The notes under the pieces were generated by a model, which saw only the letters and a list, made by a program, of their open reading frames with translations, was not told where the DNA came from and did no database searches. This document shows positions 21,955 to 32,864 of a stretch of 64,000 bases of DNA, piece by piece; positions within the stretch are counted from its first letter, which is position 1, and each line of letters opens with the position of its first letter. Location: NCBI GenBank assembly GCA_022494885.1, contig JAGVSM010003488.1, forward strand, positions 203,846 to 267,845, written 5' to 3'. The DNA is from Micrasema longulum. Its lineage: Eukaryota > Arthropoda > Insecta > Trichoptera > Brachycentridae. Made by a program: the position numbers and the translations under genes.

Positions 21955-22350
21955 TGTAATCAAACACTAAAATAAAAAATTATATGTATATATCTAATTT
22001 TAATTAAACATAATAATTTATGTCAAACTTTGATTTCTTCTTTTAATATAAATAAGAGTACATAATATTCAAATCTAGTTTTGTGGTCCATTTTTAAAGA
22101 ACACTAAATTTATAAATTTATAAAATTGTACAAACCACTTTCATTTTGAAATTATACATCTTAGAGTTGTACGAATTTAAAGTATAGTGATGAAGAAAAA
22201 GAAGCTTTAAAAACGGTTGACGTGTAACTCGTAAGTTAAAGTGGTTTATACAAATTAAAAGATAAAAAAGTGTCAAATGTCATGCCACAAATTAAAAAAT
22301 GTTTTTGGAATGCAAAAAAAAAAACATTATTAAACTATCCATAAATTAGA
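21955..22350. other. Gene-free AT-rich spacer
   Basis: Nothing is recognised. Confidence 0.35.
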
Positions 22351-22353
22351 GTA

Positions 22354-22616
22354 TAAGAAGCAAACTTAGAAATCTCAATTGAAGGTGTTATTGAGATTTT
22401 TGCGAAAAACAAAGGAAAAAGGATCGTGAGATTTCTAATAGTTAGAAAGCATAATTATTATGCTTCCCTTACTCAATGAAAAATGCTAAATTTGCGGTGT
22501 CAAGTGGTATAATTGAAATCTGTTTTTGCAAGACTTAGAGACGGGTTTGAATAGTTTATTTTGGCATCAATAACTAACTTACCAGTTTCGGTGGATACTT
22601 CTAAGTTTGCTTCTTA
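22354..22616. mobile_element. MITE with 20-bp terminal inverted repeats
   Basis: The left end TAAGAAGCAAACTTAGAAAT and the reverse complement of the right end TAAGAAGCAAACTTAGAAGT differ at one base. The element is 263 bp, AT-rich and non-coding. The left flank is TA, compatible with a Tc1/mariner-type target, but the right flank (CC) does not show a clean duplication. Confidence 0.7.
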
Positions 22617-22619
22617 CCC

Positions 22620-23175
22620 CCATAAATGTTAAAATCTCAGTAGAAAATAAACTCTAGCACATATTTACAAACATTTAGACCGGATCAAAACACGTTTGAC
22701 AATATGATTTGTTTTACAGTACAACATTTTGTAATTTGGACGGAAATTTAGTAACACGCAGAACATGTTTTACTGTTTATGGCATAATGTATGCTGCTAT
22801 TTACAAAGTAAACGAAAGGAAATAGGAAAACTAGTTCGCTTCGTTGATTTCCAGACAAATAACATTAAAACAATATTACGAATTATGTTTCAAAAGCTCG
22901 GTTTATTTAATTCGTATTTACGATATAAAACAAGAGTTAGTTTAGTAAACAGTATTTTTTATTTGAATGTTTGTAGACGTATGTATACTAAATTTTGATC
23001 CTCTATGGGGTTAATTAAAATTTATAATGGAAATGTTTAGGAGTCAAGGATTTGATTATTAGCCCGGGTAAATGATATAAAAAATAACCATAAACAAAAA
23101 ATGTTTCAAAACCAGCTGATTTTTTACACATGTATTCTAGATGTGGTACTCCAGTAAATTAATTATTTGAAATTT
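22620..23175. other. Gene-free stretch
   Basis: One 77-codon ORF (22,765-22,998) has no recognisable feature and atypical low-complexity composition. I do not call a gene. Confidence 0.35.
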
Positions 23176-23179
23176 TTCG

Positions 23180-23225
23180 AATAAATTTTCTACCATGCAA
23201 GAGGTCTCGGGTTCGTTACAACTCA
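23180..23225 (+). mobile_element. SINE-A head fragment
   Basis: CTACCATGCAAGAGGTCTCG followed by GGTTCGTTAC matches the B-box region of the SINE-A head. Confidence 0.45.
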
Positions 23226-23282
23226 AAATTCTCCACCCCTCCTCGCTTGTGTCTTGAGATATTTCATTAAACAGAGCGTCCG

Positions 23283-24713
23283 GAGGTATTTTATTTTATT
23301 TTATTTTATTAACATAAACGGCAAATCTGCCTTTTACAAATATTTATAATATTAACATATTTGGCTTAATGTTTTTTTTTTCAAAAACATGAATATTAAA
23401 AACAAGATTTATAAAAAAAAAAATCACACCAAAAATCATACAAGATTTATAATTAAAAAATTAACCTAAAAATTATACAGCATATTCAGTAGAAAGTTTA
23501 AATAATAAAACATTCTACAGTGAAACAACAAGAAAATCATAAGTACTGTTTCACACAGTTAGGCAAAGTGAACAAAAAATTGTCTATGAAATGCAAAGTT
23601 CAAAAGGTTTGTTCTATAGGAACAATATCCTAAACTAAATATATCAGATACGTGGGAATAATATTGATGAGTTCATGAAGTCTATTTAATACTGCATAAC
23701 AAGTATACACTGTCCGCGAATTGTTGCTACAAAACGGTGGCACCTGTTTAGTCATTCTTCCAGGCACCCTGAAGTTGATGAGAGATAACAGTTCAGGGTA
23801 ATCCCATATTGAATTTACAATTTTGAATAAATTTAAAAGGTCTATAATTTTTCTTCTATCATTCAGTTTTAACAAATTAAATGTTTTTAGTAAAAAATCG
23901 TAATTTAAAAATTCATGACTGGTTCTAAGTTTAAAATTTATATACCGTTAGAATTTTTTTTTGACACTTTCAAGAGAATTTTGGTGACAGTTGTAGTAAG
24001 GAGTCCATATTGTAGAGTTATACTCTAACTGGCTTCTCACTAATGAAGTATACATCAACTTCAAAGTGCCTATGTTTTTGAATTCCTTAGTCACACGTTA
24101 CATGAAGCCTAACATTTTTTAGAGATTTACTAGTAATATTATTTATGTGCCTAATAAAGGATAATTTTTGATCAAAACCGATACCCAGGTCGCGCACCTC
24201 AGAAGTTGAGCCTAATTGCATATTGCCCATCAAATAATCAAATAAAATTCGGCTTTTGATTCTAAAAAATCTCATTATGTTGCATTTATTTATATTTAAT
24301 TGAAGTTTATTGGTGGAGCACCACTGGAACATTTTATCTAAATTACGTTGCAGAGTCACACAATCATTTACGGAATTAATAACTTTAAAAATCTTCATGT
24401 CATCGGCAAACAGCAATATTTCCACATCATCAAATACATCCATTATATCATTAACAAAGATGATGAACAGTATTGGGCCCAGATGGAAATTCTGAAGAAC
24501 ACCACTAGTAGCACACAAAGATTGGGATAAAGTGTTACAATTTTTTACCGATAGTGTTCTATCTAGTGTTCTAGTGTATATTATATACATAAAACCGTTA
24601 TGAATTTTGAACGCAAGCAGCTTAAATAATTTAGCATAACGCGTTTTAATAGCGTTTGCGTTTTTATTTATAACAATAGAACGTTTGTTGAAAGAGCAGC
24701 GTTGTTTCGCCAT
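23283..24713 (-). pseudogene. LINE-B: broken reverse transcriptase and 3' UTR
   Basis: The minus-strand ORF 24,713-24,087 (208 aa) carries RT motifs: a degenerate LQNFHLGPILFIIFVNDI (family consensus PQGS.LGP), the catalytic LLFADDMKIF, NKLQLNINKCNIM, and VRDLGIGFDQKLSF. A second minus ORF (23,875-23,630) has INFRVPGRM and NSRTVYTCYAVLNRLHEL, the C-terminus also seen at 10,575. The UTR ends in GGCAGATTTGCCGTTTATG and a TAAAA-type tail at 23,283-23,310. No endonuclease is left, and the first residues of the ORF (MAKQRCSFNKRS...) do not look like RT. It is inactive. Confidence 0.75.
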
Positions 24714-24722
24714 CGAGGTGTA

Positions 24723-24962
24723 ATTAAAATACTATTTTTGCTCATTGCAACGGCGCAACGCAAATTCTGTAAAAGCTACAATATTTGCGGGAAAAGTTGC
24801 GTGTTTTGATTTAAAAAAATGCAAAATTGAGTTGACAGATAAAAGGCTTCAGAAACAGCAGTAAATAGTCATCGCCAAAGCCAAGCTTCATATGTATCGT
24901 CTGCATCTGATGAAAGGTCTAGCGCGGAAGTGATTCGGTGTTGAAAAATCCATAAATGTCCA
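24723..24962 (-). repeat. R4 repeat, minus copy
   Basis: Reverse complement of 19,398-19,632 with only a few differences. It lies immediately upstream of the LINE-B ORF when read on the minus strand, so it is either an independent insertion or a 5' leader. Confidence 0.75.
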
Positions 24963-25082
24963 CCGGCGATAGCAAAAGCATGCCGTTTTTTTCATCCAAA
25001 GTGTAACAATAGTTTTGAAATCTGCAACTTCTTCTTAAAAAATATAAAATAAAGTACTGTTAATAAATAAAATTAAAATAAA

Positions 25083-25380
25083 TAAAATTTTCAGGGCTCG
25101 TATCTTGTCATAAGCTTGTTTAAGTGGTCACTTTGCACATTATAATATACACCATTCTGCCTTTATTTAAATGTTTTAAATTATTTTCTATCTCTGTTAA
25201 AATGTCCATGAATCCTGATAATAACTGTAAGTGTCGATTTCTTAGACAGAAAGATAAAAAACTGACATTTATAAATAATAATTTAATAAATATTGATGTT
25301 TGTTTATGAGAGAAGGTTGAATGTTACTCAGAGTGTAAAGTGATCAGTTAAACCTGAATATGACGACGGGTTAGGTCGTG
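25083..25380. repeat. R1 inverted pair
   Basis: 25,083-25,210 is R1 in reverse (TTGTTTAAGTGGTCACTTTG... CACCATTCTGCC). 25,318-25,380 is R1 forward (GAATGTTACTCAGAGTGTAA). Together they form a loose foldback with an AT-rich centre. Confidence 0.55.
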
Positions 25381-25384
25381 TAAC

Positions 25385-25985
25385 AATCCTGTTGATAGTG
25401 ACAAAGACTTCAAATCAGGAGGTTCATGGTTTGAATTTCTCTCTACCACATTTATTAAACTGTTTTCTAGTATGTTTATTAAGGATTAAAAGAAAAAAAC
25501 CCTTAAATTAAAATATTTTGACATGAACTGAGTTTTTTCACTGGCACTACATCTTTTTTATATAATAATATAATAAATATGTATTTGGTTTTATCCTACT
25601 TTTATCTTTAATTTTTACCTCTGGCAGGGTTTTTAAAACGTTCTCTATTCCTTTGCTGATGTGTGAAGTCTCCAAATTTGTTGAAAAATTAGTACCAAGT
25701 TAATGAGTTATTTTTACTGAATAAAAGTATTTCCACATAAACTAAAATAGAATATTACCTTATTTTCTGTGCAAACAAAGGTTAAAATTCTTACCACGTA
25801 CGTCACAAAAGGTGTATTTAAACGAAAATCCAACACGTAGAAGTGATTCTCACACACTTGAAATAATTCTAAGTTGTGAAATTATAAAGCACCCTTTCAA
25901 CTCCGGTTTTACTTTGAGAGTACTACTATGGGGGAGTTTTAGTAAACAATATTATCATCTATACTTTATGGTATTCTTTACTTAA
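25385..25985. other. Gene-free stretch
   Basis: Nothing is supported. Confidence 0.35.
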
Positions 25986-25987
25986 AA

Positions 25988-26235
25988 GCGGCCTCCATGG
26001 TGTAATGGTGAAGACTTTTGACTCACGCACGCAAGGTTCCGGGTTCGGTTCCCGATGAGAACACAAAAATTGCGCAAATTATAACTTTAAATACCAAGTA
26101 AACTTCCACTTATTTATCTGAATAAGTAGCGTTTTCACCCTCTAATGGGCATCTTCAGACTGGTAAATATTATGCGGTGTAAGGATCATTATTTGTACAA
26201 GTAAAAATGATGTGTGAAGTAAAATCTGTGTCGTT
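25988..26235 (+). mobile_element. SINE-B, copy with tRNA head
   Basis: The head at 25,988-26,062 has A box TGGTGTAATGG and B-like box GGTTCGGTTCC at the spacing expected of a tRNA. It lacks a convincing acceptor stem, so it is not a functional tRNA. The body (ACTTCCACTTATTTATCTGA, CTTTCACCCTCTAATGGGCA, TCTTCAGACTGGTAAATATT) is shared with 15,095-15,225. A head-only relative is at 44,195. Confidence 0.65.
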
Positions 26236-26248
26236 TGGTTAAAATAAT

Positions 26249-26646
26249 TGTATTAAATTATCATATTAAATTATTATACTATCCGTGGCCCTGTTATAGG
26301 TCCTGTCGGATATACAGATCTGGTGGCTTCTAAAAAGAATTTCAAGGCTTTTAAAAAGTTTTGTAATCATTTCGGCGAATTGATCATGTCCAATCAATTT
26401 AATCCCAGTCGGTGAAGAATTCACTTCCCTCTCTTCTCAATCCAATGAAGTACATATTATGTACTTCTGGATTACTTTCTTTCAGCACAAAGATGCTAAG
26501 GCTACCAAATTTCAGAGAGCTGCTTCAGGCAGCTTTTCTCGTTTGACAACGAACAAATTTTCCGTGTATGTGGGCACCGCCAAGGAGACTTATGTCCTCA
26601 GATGCGGTGTGCGGTATGTGGTGGGTAAGCTGTATTAAATTATCAT
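26249..26646. mobile_element. Insert flanked by a perfect 16-bp direct repeat
   Basis: TGTATTAAATTATCAT occurs exactly at 26,249-26,264 and at 26,631-26,646, as expected of a target-site duplication around a retroposed insert of 366 bp. The insert is less AT-rich than its flanks. Its best open frame runs to a TAA at 26,637 with about 77 sense codons (NLIPVGEEFTSL..., KDAKATKFQRAASGSF, VRYVVGKLY). Another frame shows CGHRQGDLCPQMRCAVCGG, faintly like a zinc-knuckle gag. I cannot assign it: candidates are a processed pseudogene or an ORF1 fragment. No poly(A) is left. Confidence 0.5.
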
Positions 26647-26649
26647 TTA

Positions 26650-27050
26650 CTAAATGTTTTGTTGTAAGGTAGTGTGTACAAAATACGTTCATATTATCTC
26701 AAGTTCAATGTAATAAGTTACCAGTTAAATCAATGCTTAAATTAGTCACTCCCTTTCTACTAAATTATCAAAGTAATGAAATAACCTTTCTATATTTTTT
26801 GTTTAAACAAATATGTGTACGTGCTTTTAAATTCTTTATTTTTCTTCATTCTTTCAGATATATTAAATTACACTTTGTAACAAGTAAATTACGAACTTTT
26901 GAATAACTTCTACTATATCTTCTTAAACGTGTTTTTATCAACTTAATATTTTAATCTTTGTATAACTGCTACTTTTTTTTGTTTATAAACTTTATTTCGT
27001 ATAATATAAGCAAATTTGTATTGTCGAAGCCCTATGGGCGTTTAATGTAT
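26650..27050 (+). other. Spacer ending in a LINE 3' terminus
   Basis: Mostly unremarkable AT-rich DNA. At 27,010-27,050, GAAGCCCTATGGGCGTTTAA forms a GCCC-TAT-GGGC hairpin followed by an A run, the terminal arrangement shared by several LINE ends here. Confidence 0.45.
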
Positions 27051-27051
27051 T

Positions 27052-28390
27052 TAAAAAAAAAAGATTTCAACTTTCCTGTTTTCTCTGGAGTTGATGTACA
27101 ACTTAATCGACATATTATTAAATAAAATACAGTGAATGAACACCGAACAATACTGTTTGAACATAGCCATGAAAATTGGAAAAAAATAACGCTTTACATG
27201 ATAAGTAAGAAACAATGTCGGTTTGAAGGAAACCGGAATCAATGAAGGTCGGAAAGTGTCTGTTTTAGATTTTCGGTCGTTAGAGCCGTGTTGCGCCTCT
27301 GCGTTGGCAGGCCTGTCACCTGGAGTTTTGTGTGTTCGCTGTTGCGAGTGCCCATACGTGTTTTTAAATTTTTTATTTATTACAATGAATATCCACATAG
27401 TGTTTCAAATATATACTTTATTAATGTGATAAAAAAGTAATTTCGTAACATTATTTTTTCATTGCCGAAATATGGTCATTTAATTATACTAATCTAAATT
27501 GTATATTTTAAACAGCTGGCAAAAAGATCTCTTAAAGCAGCCAACAATAGGTAACAAGCCATACAGCCTTTCGTTTTTATCGTTTATTGATACAACGGAT
27601 TTTCTTAAATTTTTATAAAGTAAGCTATTTTAAAGAGATTTGTCGAAAACAGTTATATTAATAACATTATCGCTGTTATTTCACCTATTTCGCCATACCT
27701 GTACAGTTTTAGACATATGTTGAAGTGAGTATTTAAATTAGCATTCACCGAGAAACTTTCATGTTATTCAAGGTTTCGTAAAGTTCTATTTTAACGCTTA
27801 ACTAACAGAAGTTGTGCTTAACCCTCCAATTATGTAATTGAATCATGCTCGTGTAGAAAGGAAAATAACATCATCATCTAACATACGAGTAACAACAAAA
27901 ATATCCGAAACTTTGCATTGAGTTTTCATAGAAGCCGTACTAGTTTGCGAAATAAAATCATTCCATTGAAAGTTGATTTGTCAGTTTTACATTATTGAAG
28001 CATTATGTCAACATCGGAGTTATAAGCTTTCATCATTTTCTCTATTCTTCTGTCTTGGTTTTATTTGCTTTCTATCTTGTTGGGCTTTTGTAACTATGCA
28101 GTTATATTGTCAGAAGTTTTATAATTACTACTGTCTTTTGATTGCATTTCGATGCCATTAGAAATATTTCTCGATGTATGTTTATTTATTTAAATTAAAA
28201 TCATATTATATTTTTTTTCATATAATATTCTAAAGGAGTTTTTAGAAAAGAAAACTCATTTAAGAACATGCAAAAAGCAATATTTATTTCCGTATTTTTT
28301 TAAAACTGTAATATTAAACTATACAAAAGCAGGATAAAAATTGTGATATAACAAGTTATCATAAATCCTTTAGAATCATTTTGAAAAAAA
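27052..28390. other. Gene-free stretch; overlapping ORFs near 27,223-27,398
   Basis: A short GC-richer patch (27,225-27,360) carries overlapping ORFs on both strands but no recognised domain. The rest has nothing supportable. Confidence 0.35.
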
Positions 28391-28399
28391 AACAGATAT

Positions 28400-28920
28400 A
28401 CGAGGGTAAAGTCGATGGTAAATGAAATGAAATTATTAACATATAAACAAAGAATATTTTACAATACAATGATATTTGTTCATAAAATTATAAACTCTAA
28501 TAAAAAAACAGAATTTTGGAAAAAAATTGATCGGAACCAGCATGAACACGATCACAATACTAGAGAAAAGAACAAAATTAGACTTCCATTTAGGAAAAAG
28601 GCAAAGTCACAAAATTCAATTTTATTTAAAGCAATTAAAAAGTATTACGAAATGGAAAAAAATATTTATGAAGAAAAAAACATATCAAAATTTAAAATAA
28701 TGGTCAAGACATATGTGATAAACAATTTATAAATTAAATATGTTCGCAATGTTATTATTAGAACACACATAACAATATGTATGATATGTGTGCCCTATTT
28801 TAAGATTTAAATTTTAAAAAAAAATATAAAAAAATCAACAACATATCGTAAAAAATAATAATTATGACATACTTATTGTCTATATTCTAAGTAATTATAA
28901 TTATGAAAAAGTACATATTA
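28400..28920 (+). pseudogene. LINE-N RT C-terminus
   Basis: The 105-codon frame (28,415-28,732) contains EHDHNTREKNKIRLPFRKK and QNSILFKAIKKYYEM and ends in ISKFKIMVKTYVINNL. These are the standard closing motifs of CR1/Jockey-type RTs (H.YNTR..., KSILYKG...YN.LP, ..FK..LK.YL). The same motif order closes LINE-H ORF2. The 5' part is absent. Confidence 0.6.
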
Positions 28921-28949
28921 TCTCGTTATACAAGCTAAAAAGCATGAAG

Positions 28950-29190
28950 TATTAATAATCACATATACGTGTAGGATTTATGACGAGTGTTGGTGATCCT
29001 ACCCCAGTTGGGGGTAGACAGAAGAAACGATGTTGTAGTTTTAATGCGTATTTATTGCATGGCAAATAAATAATGGATCGTGTCACGCGAGTGTTACGGC
29101 GATGAGGAGTAGAAGTAACTGCACTTAAACTACATGCTGGAACTGAGTAACTGAGGCTAGATGGGCTGATTGGGCGTTGCCACGCCTTGT
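28950..29190. other. Unassigned stretch beside LINE-D
   Basis: Contains CTACCCCAGTTGGGGGTAGA, an 8-bp-arm hairpin around 29,000-29,018, also seen in weaker form in other insect LINE tails. There is no gene. Confidence 0.3.
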
Positions 29191-29194
29191 TCCG

Positions 29195-29335
29195 GGAAAC
29201 CCCTTCGGATACACGGAACAGACCAACATCCAGAGCTATGTTGTTTTGCATAGCGGTAGCCCATCCAACAGGCATAGCCATAGGCAGGTTGGTCCTGTAT
29301 ATCGGAATATGAAACAATATATGCTGATGCTACCT
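29195..29335 (-). mobile_element. LINE-D fragment
   Basis: The minus-strand sequence TTTCATATTCCGATATACAG... GGTTTCCCGGAACAA matches 55,446-55,566 in the LINE-D copy, including FHIPIYRTN and VLDVGLFRVS-like coding. The fragment is short, has no catalytic motifs and is truncated at both ends. Confidence 0.5.
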
Positions 29336-29387
29336 TAGGTAATTATCAGGAACAAACAAACCAAAGCTTATCATAATATCGATCGTA

Positions 29388-29412
29388 TTTTTTTTTTTTT
29401 TTTTTTTTTTTA
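29388..29412 (-). repeat. Long T run: poly(A) tail of a minus-strand retroelement
   Basis: About 24 consecutive T. On the minus strand this is a poly(A) tract preceded by AAATAAATT, a poly(A)-signal-like site. The rest of the element (about 29,413-29,740) is not recognisable as coding. Confidence 0.5.
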
Positions 29413-29739
29413 ATTTATTTGGAAGTTCAACAAGAATACATAAAATAAATACATTTTTTAAGTGAGCATAACTAACGTTCTTTACATATATTCTCAATTA
29501 CAGAACTTCAACATCTTTCATAAATTATATAAAATAAGAGTGTAAATTCAATTTAAGTAATGGTAAAGATTTTTTTTTTTTTTAAAGAAAAGAAAAGAGA
29601 AATTAAAAACATATAAGATATAATAAAATAGACTAAAATTAATTTACATACACAAAATAAGGATTAGGCATTTGATCTAAGATACATAGTAATAATATGT
29701 TGACGTTTGTGAAGTAAAAGAGCGGAATCCTTTATCATG

Positions 29740-29905
29740 TGGGTGAGATTCATCAGACTTCATACGGCTGGAAAGGTTGAGAAAATGTGATGTTTAAATA
29801 TCGGCAGAACGGTGAATGTTACACAGTGTGTAAAAAAGCCACTTAAACGAGCCAATGACAAATCGTACGCCCTGTAAATGCCTAGACTTCCATATTCTCA
29901 TTTTG
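29740..29905 (+). repeat. R1 copy
   Basis: GATGTTTAAATATCGGCAGA, GTGAATGTTACACAGTGTGT, GCCACTTAAACGAGCCAATG and TGCCTAGACTTCCATATTCT appear in R1 order. It is one of the fuller copies. Confidence 0.7.
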
Positions 29906-29964
29906 GACTCATAAATACCCTTAAGTTTCAATATATATCGAATGCTCATTTTTTTAAAAGTGGC

Positions 29965-30245
29965 TTAAGTGAGTAAACTTTTGATGCCGTCCGGAGAAGA
30001 CGTAACATCCTACAATGCGCATTTGGAGGTCCAAATGAAAGCCTCTACTGCGGAGAAGGTCACACATCCTGAAAAAACAGTCTCTCTGGAACCATTCTGA
30101 CTTTGATCTCTTGTGAGTAATTTCATTCATCATTCAGATAGCATCCTAAATATTTATATTGATGGACTTGTTCAATAACCTCCGCTCCAATTTTTAAAAC
30201 CGTTGGGTAAAGTTTGTAGTTTTTTCCAAATAACCGTTTAAAAAC
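29965..30245 (-). pseudogene. LINE-P RT thumb fragment
   Basis: On the minus strand: NYKLYPTVLKIGAEVIEQVH then QYKYLGCYLNDE, with QEIKVRM and LDLQMRIVGCYVFS following after disruptions. YKYLG and the K.RI..A...F region are typical of RTE-like LINE polymerases just after the palm domain. Stops and shifts are present and both ends are missing. Confidence 0.55.
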
Positions 30246-31080
30246 TTTATTTATTTTATTTTATTTTATTTCCGGAACCAACAGTTGTACATACATATTT
30301 AAAGTAAACGATAGATTTATTGTATAAACTCAGATCATTGGATCCTGTGTTATTGAACAGATTTCGACAAATTGTACAAAGTTAGTAAAGAAAATATATT
30401 ACCTATATAGTTCATACATATAAAAATAAAAAATAAATTGTATGAAGGAAGATATAGGTATAAACATTTTTTTTTTAATGAACTGTAAATCTTTAGATGT
30501 AAAATGAGCACTCAAATAAAACTGTACGTGAAATACAATTTTAATGCCTTTATATTTTTTCCAAATGGTTATTTATCTTTGCCGAAAGTATTTGTTTTCT
30601 ACACTCTATTTTTTTTTTTACTTATTTTGGTCTTTCCTGCATTTTTTTGCTTGAAATTTGTTTTACTGTTTCAAACAAATTATTTAAATATTTATCCTTG
30701 TAAAGATAAAATATTATGTTTTCTCCACCTTAACATAAATTTAAGTTTTTATTTGGATCGAGTAGGTACTCAAAAACGTATAGTTTTGTAAAAACGAAAT
30801 CTTCAATTTACTCAAACTTAAAAATCCACGAAGGATAAGAATAAATCAATCAATTTGGTAAATTTGATAAAAACGAAAAATTTACATATTGTGTAAACCT
30901 TCTAGAGGTTGAAGTTTATTGATCGATAGCACACTGGCGTCGTATGATTTTATCTGAAATACAAAACATCAACCTAGAAGCTACTCAGCATTTTATATTG
31001 AATACAATACACCAGAATCTGCAAGATCAACAGTATTGCACATAAGACATCCATCTACATAAGAGCAACGTCCTGGAGTA
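30246..31080. other. Gene-free stretch
   Basis: Begins with TTTATTTTATTTTATTTTAT and a segment like a minus-strand retroelement tail. A 95-codon low-complexity ORF (30,504-30,791) is not supported as a gene. Confidence 0.35.
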
Positions 31081-31084
31081 CATT

Positions 31085-31300
31085 AACTTCATTCCCGCCC
31101 CATGGCGGGTCTCCATAGACATGAAAAATAAAGGAGCGCGGCTTATAAAGAGATCAAGTTAGCTTAAGTCAATTGGTTTCAGCATGTGGTCTAAGTGTAG
31201 TCTGTTCAACTTATCATTACTGTTACTCTCGCGCTTCACAACGAAGTTCCGTGTCTCATTAAACATGAAATAAATACGCTTACAAACCGCAACATTTTTT
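31085..31300 (+). promoter_or_regulatory. LTR- or promoter-like segment
   Basis: CCCGCCCCATGGCGGG hairpin (31,097-31,112), TATAAAG at 31,145, and GAAATAAATACGC near 31,267 as a poly(A)-signal-like site. The segment then runs to ACCGCAACA. The order is LTR-like and the composition is less AT-rich than the flanks, but no gag/pol, PBS or paired LTR is seen. Confidence 0.25.
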
Positions 31301-32130
31301 CTGTCAACCTCAAACTGAGGTAGGAGCTCTACCCCCAGTAACGAGTAAAACCCTACAACTTGGAAATGTAGGATAAATTATTGTCTCCTTTTCTGATTCC
31401 AATGCTTTAAAGAGAAAGTTTCCGAAGCTGACAGCTATCGTGTAAAGGATTGAACTAATTCTGGTCGAGATCCTCTCAAACTAACTGTTCGTTTGTTGGT
31501 TTATTTATCTAGGCTTAATTAAAACTTTCCTGAAAGGTGAAACTTTTCTAGATCAGAGCTAGAAACGATTGGACCCAACGGTACTGAATCATTTACCTTC
31601 CATGGCGTGATTTTGTATAATCGACCGAGTTAATGTTGCTTAAACTCATGAGCTTCTGCTGAAAGTCTGAAAAGATCTGCTTTACATTTTCTTTAAGAAA
31701 AACAACATGAAAAGTCTGCGACAAACTTTGCGCGATGTGAAAAATGATTCGAAACGGGTAAGTTTTTTCTTTGGAGAAATTTGTGACTGCAATATCTAGA
31801 GTTTTTGCCGAAAAAGTTTTCATTCAAACTTCGTTTTTGTAAAATTTTTCAAAGGGATTCTAAAATGACCAAATTAAGTCTTTAACTAACCCCTCTTGAC
31901 ACCAAAACCATACAGTTTTTTGCCAAAGTACCTACAAATACCAATAAAATGATAAAGCTACAAAATAATACTATTATCCTGAACAATTAAGTTGATAAAT
32001 TATACGTATTAAACATTTCGAGATGATTTATTTACTATAAAGTTTATATTTAAAGCACTACCTTTGTGGTTATTAATTATAATAAAATAAATAAAACAAC
32101 TTTGTTTTTGACCGCTGATCATTATTTTAT
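31301..32130. other. Gene-free stretch
   Basis: The minus ORF at 31,593-31,823 has no recognised feature. Nothing else is supported. Confidence 0.35.
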
Positions 32131-32136
32131 TTTTGT

Positions 32137-32180
32137 TCCCACTGACCGGTTTCAAAGCAAACAAGCTTCTTCATCAAGGT
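32137..32180 (-). ncRNA. Hammerhead-like motif, second subfamily
   Basis: On the minus strand: TTGATGA, stem II GAAGC/GCTTT around TTGTTT, GAAA, CCGG, TC, then AGTGGG. Stem II has a different sequence from the 17,481 copy but still pairs, which supports the structure. The first core base is T instead of C, and the upstream strand of stem I does not pair with AGTGG. It is probably inactive. Confidence 0.45.
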
Positions 32181-32394
32181 TTACGTAACTAATGAATTAA
32201 TTCTTATTTTATTTTTTCATGTTCACTAAATACTACACGTAGATAAATAATTCAAATAGTTTTTTCCTTACATGGGTGGTAATTTGATATCACTATTTTC
32301 GAAGTTAGACAGGAGAAGACTAAAAGAAATATTGTTTATTTGGTTATTAATAATTGTTTTCTTATTATGAATCAAACAAAAACAAACAAAAAAC

Positions 32395-32860
32395 CATCAC
32401 GTTGTTTCTCCGTAGGGGTAGGCAGAGAGGATAGAACGCCATAACACTCTATCTTGGCATACAGACCTCGCTTCCTCTACATTCATACATCTTCTTATGC
32501 ACGCACGCCGATTATTCCTACTTTTGACATGTCCATCTTCAAGTATTTGATGGACTTGATCGTGCCATGTCTTTCTTGGTCTTCCTCGTTTTCTGCATCC
32601 ATCAACATTTGCATCGTAGATCATTTTAGCCGTTCTTTCGCTGTCCATTCACTCTACATGTCCAAACCAACGCAGCACCTCTTTCTTGATTCTGTCAATA
32701 ATGCATGTCTCAGCCATACACACTTCACGGATCTCGACATTTTTGCACCTATCAAACATCGTTTTACCACACATTCGCCCGAGAGATCGCATTTCGACAG
32801 CATTCTACTTACTTTCATCATCGTTTTTCCAATTTCATTCTTCGCTCCATGAATTCCACG
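32395..32860 (-). pseudogene. LINE-J RT C-terminus
   Basis: The minus ORF 32,648-32,397 (MDSERTAKMIYDANVDG..., RGRPRKTWHDQV, RACIRRCMNVEEARSVCQDR, WRSILSAYPYGE) is a well-preserved LINE polyprotein tail. Upstream on the same strand the reading continues as LRWFGHVE after one stop, then the NAVEMRSLRRMCG-type block in other frames. Homologous sequence in plus orientation is at 39,885-40,615. Confidence 0.7.
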
Positions 32861-32864
32861 AATG

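Noticed and set aside
25988..26062. Functional tRNA gene
   Set aside because: A and B boxes are present, but I could not form a proper acceptor stem, and a shared SINE-B body follows.
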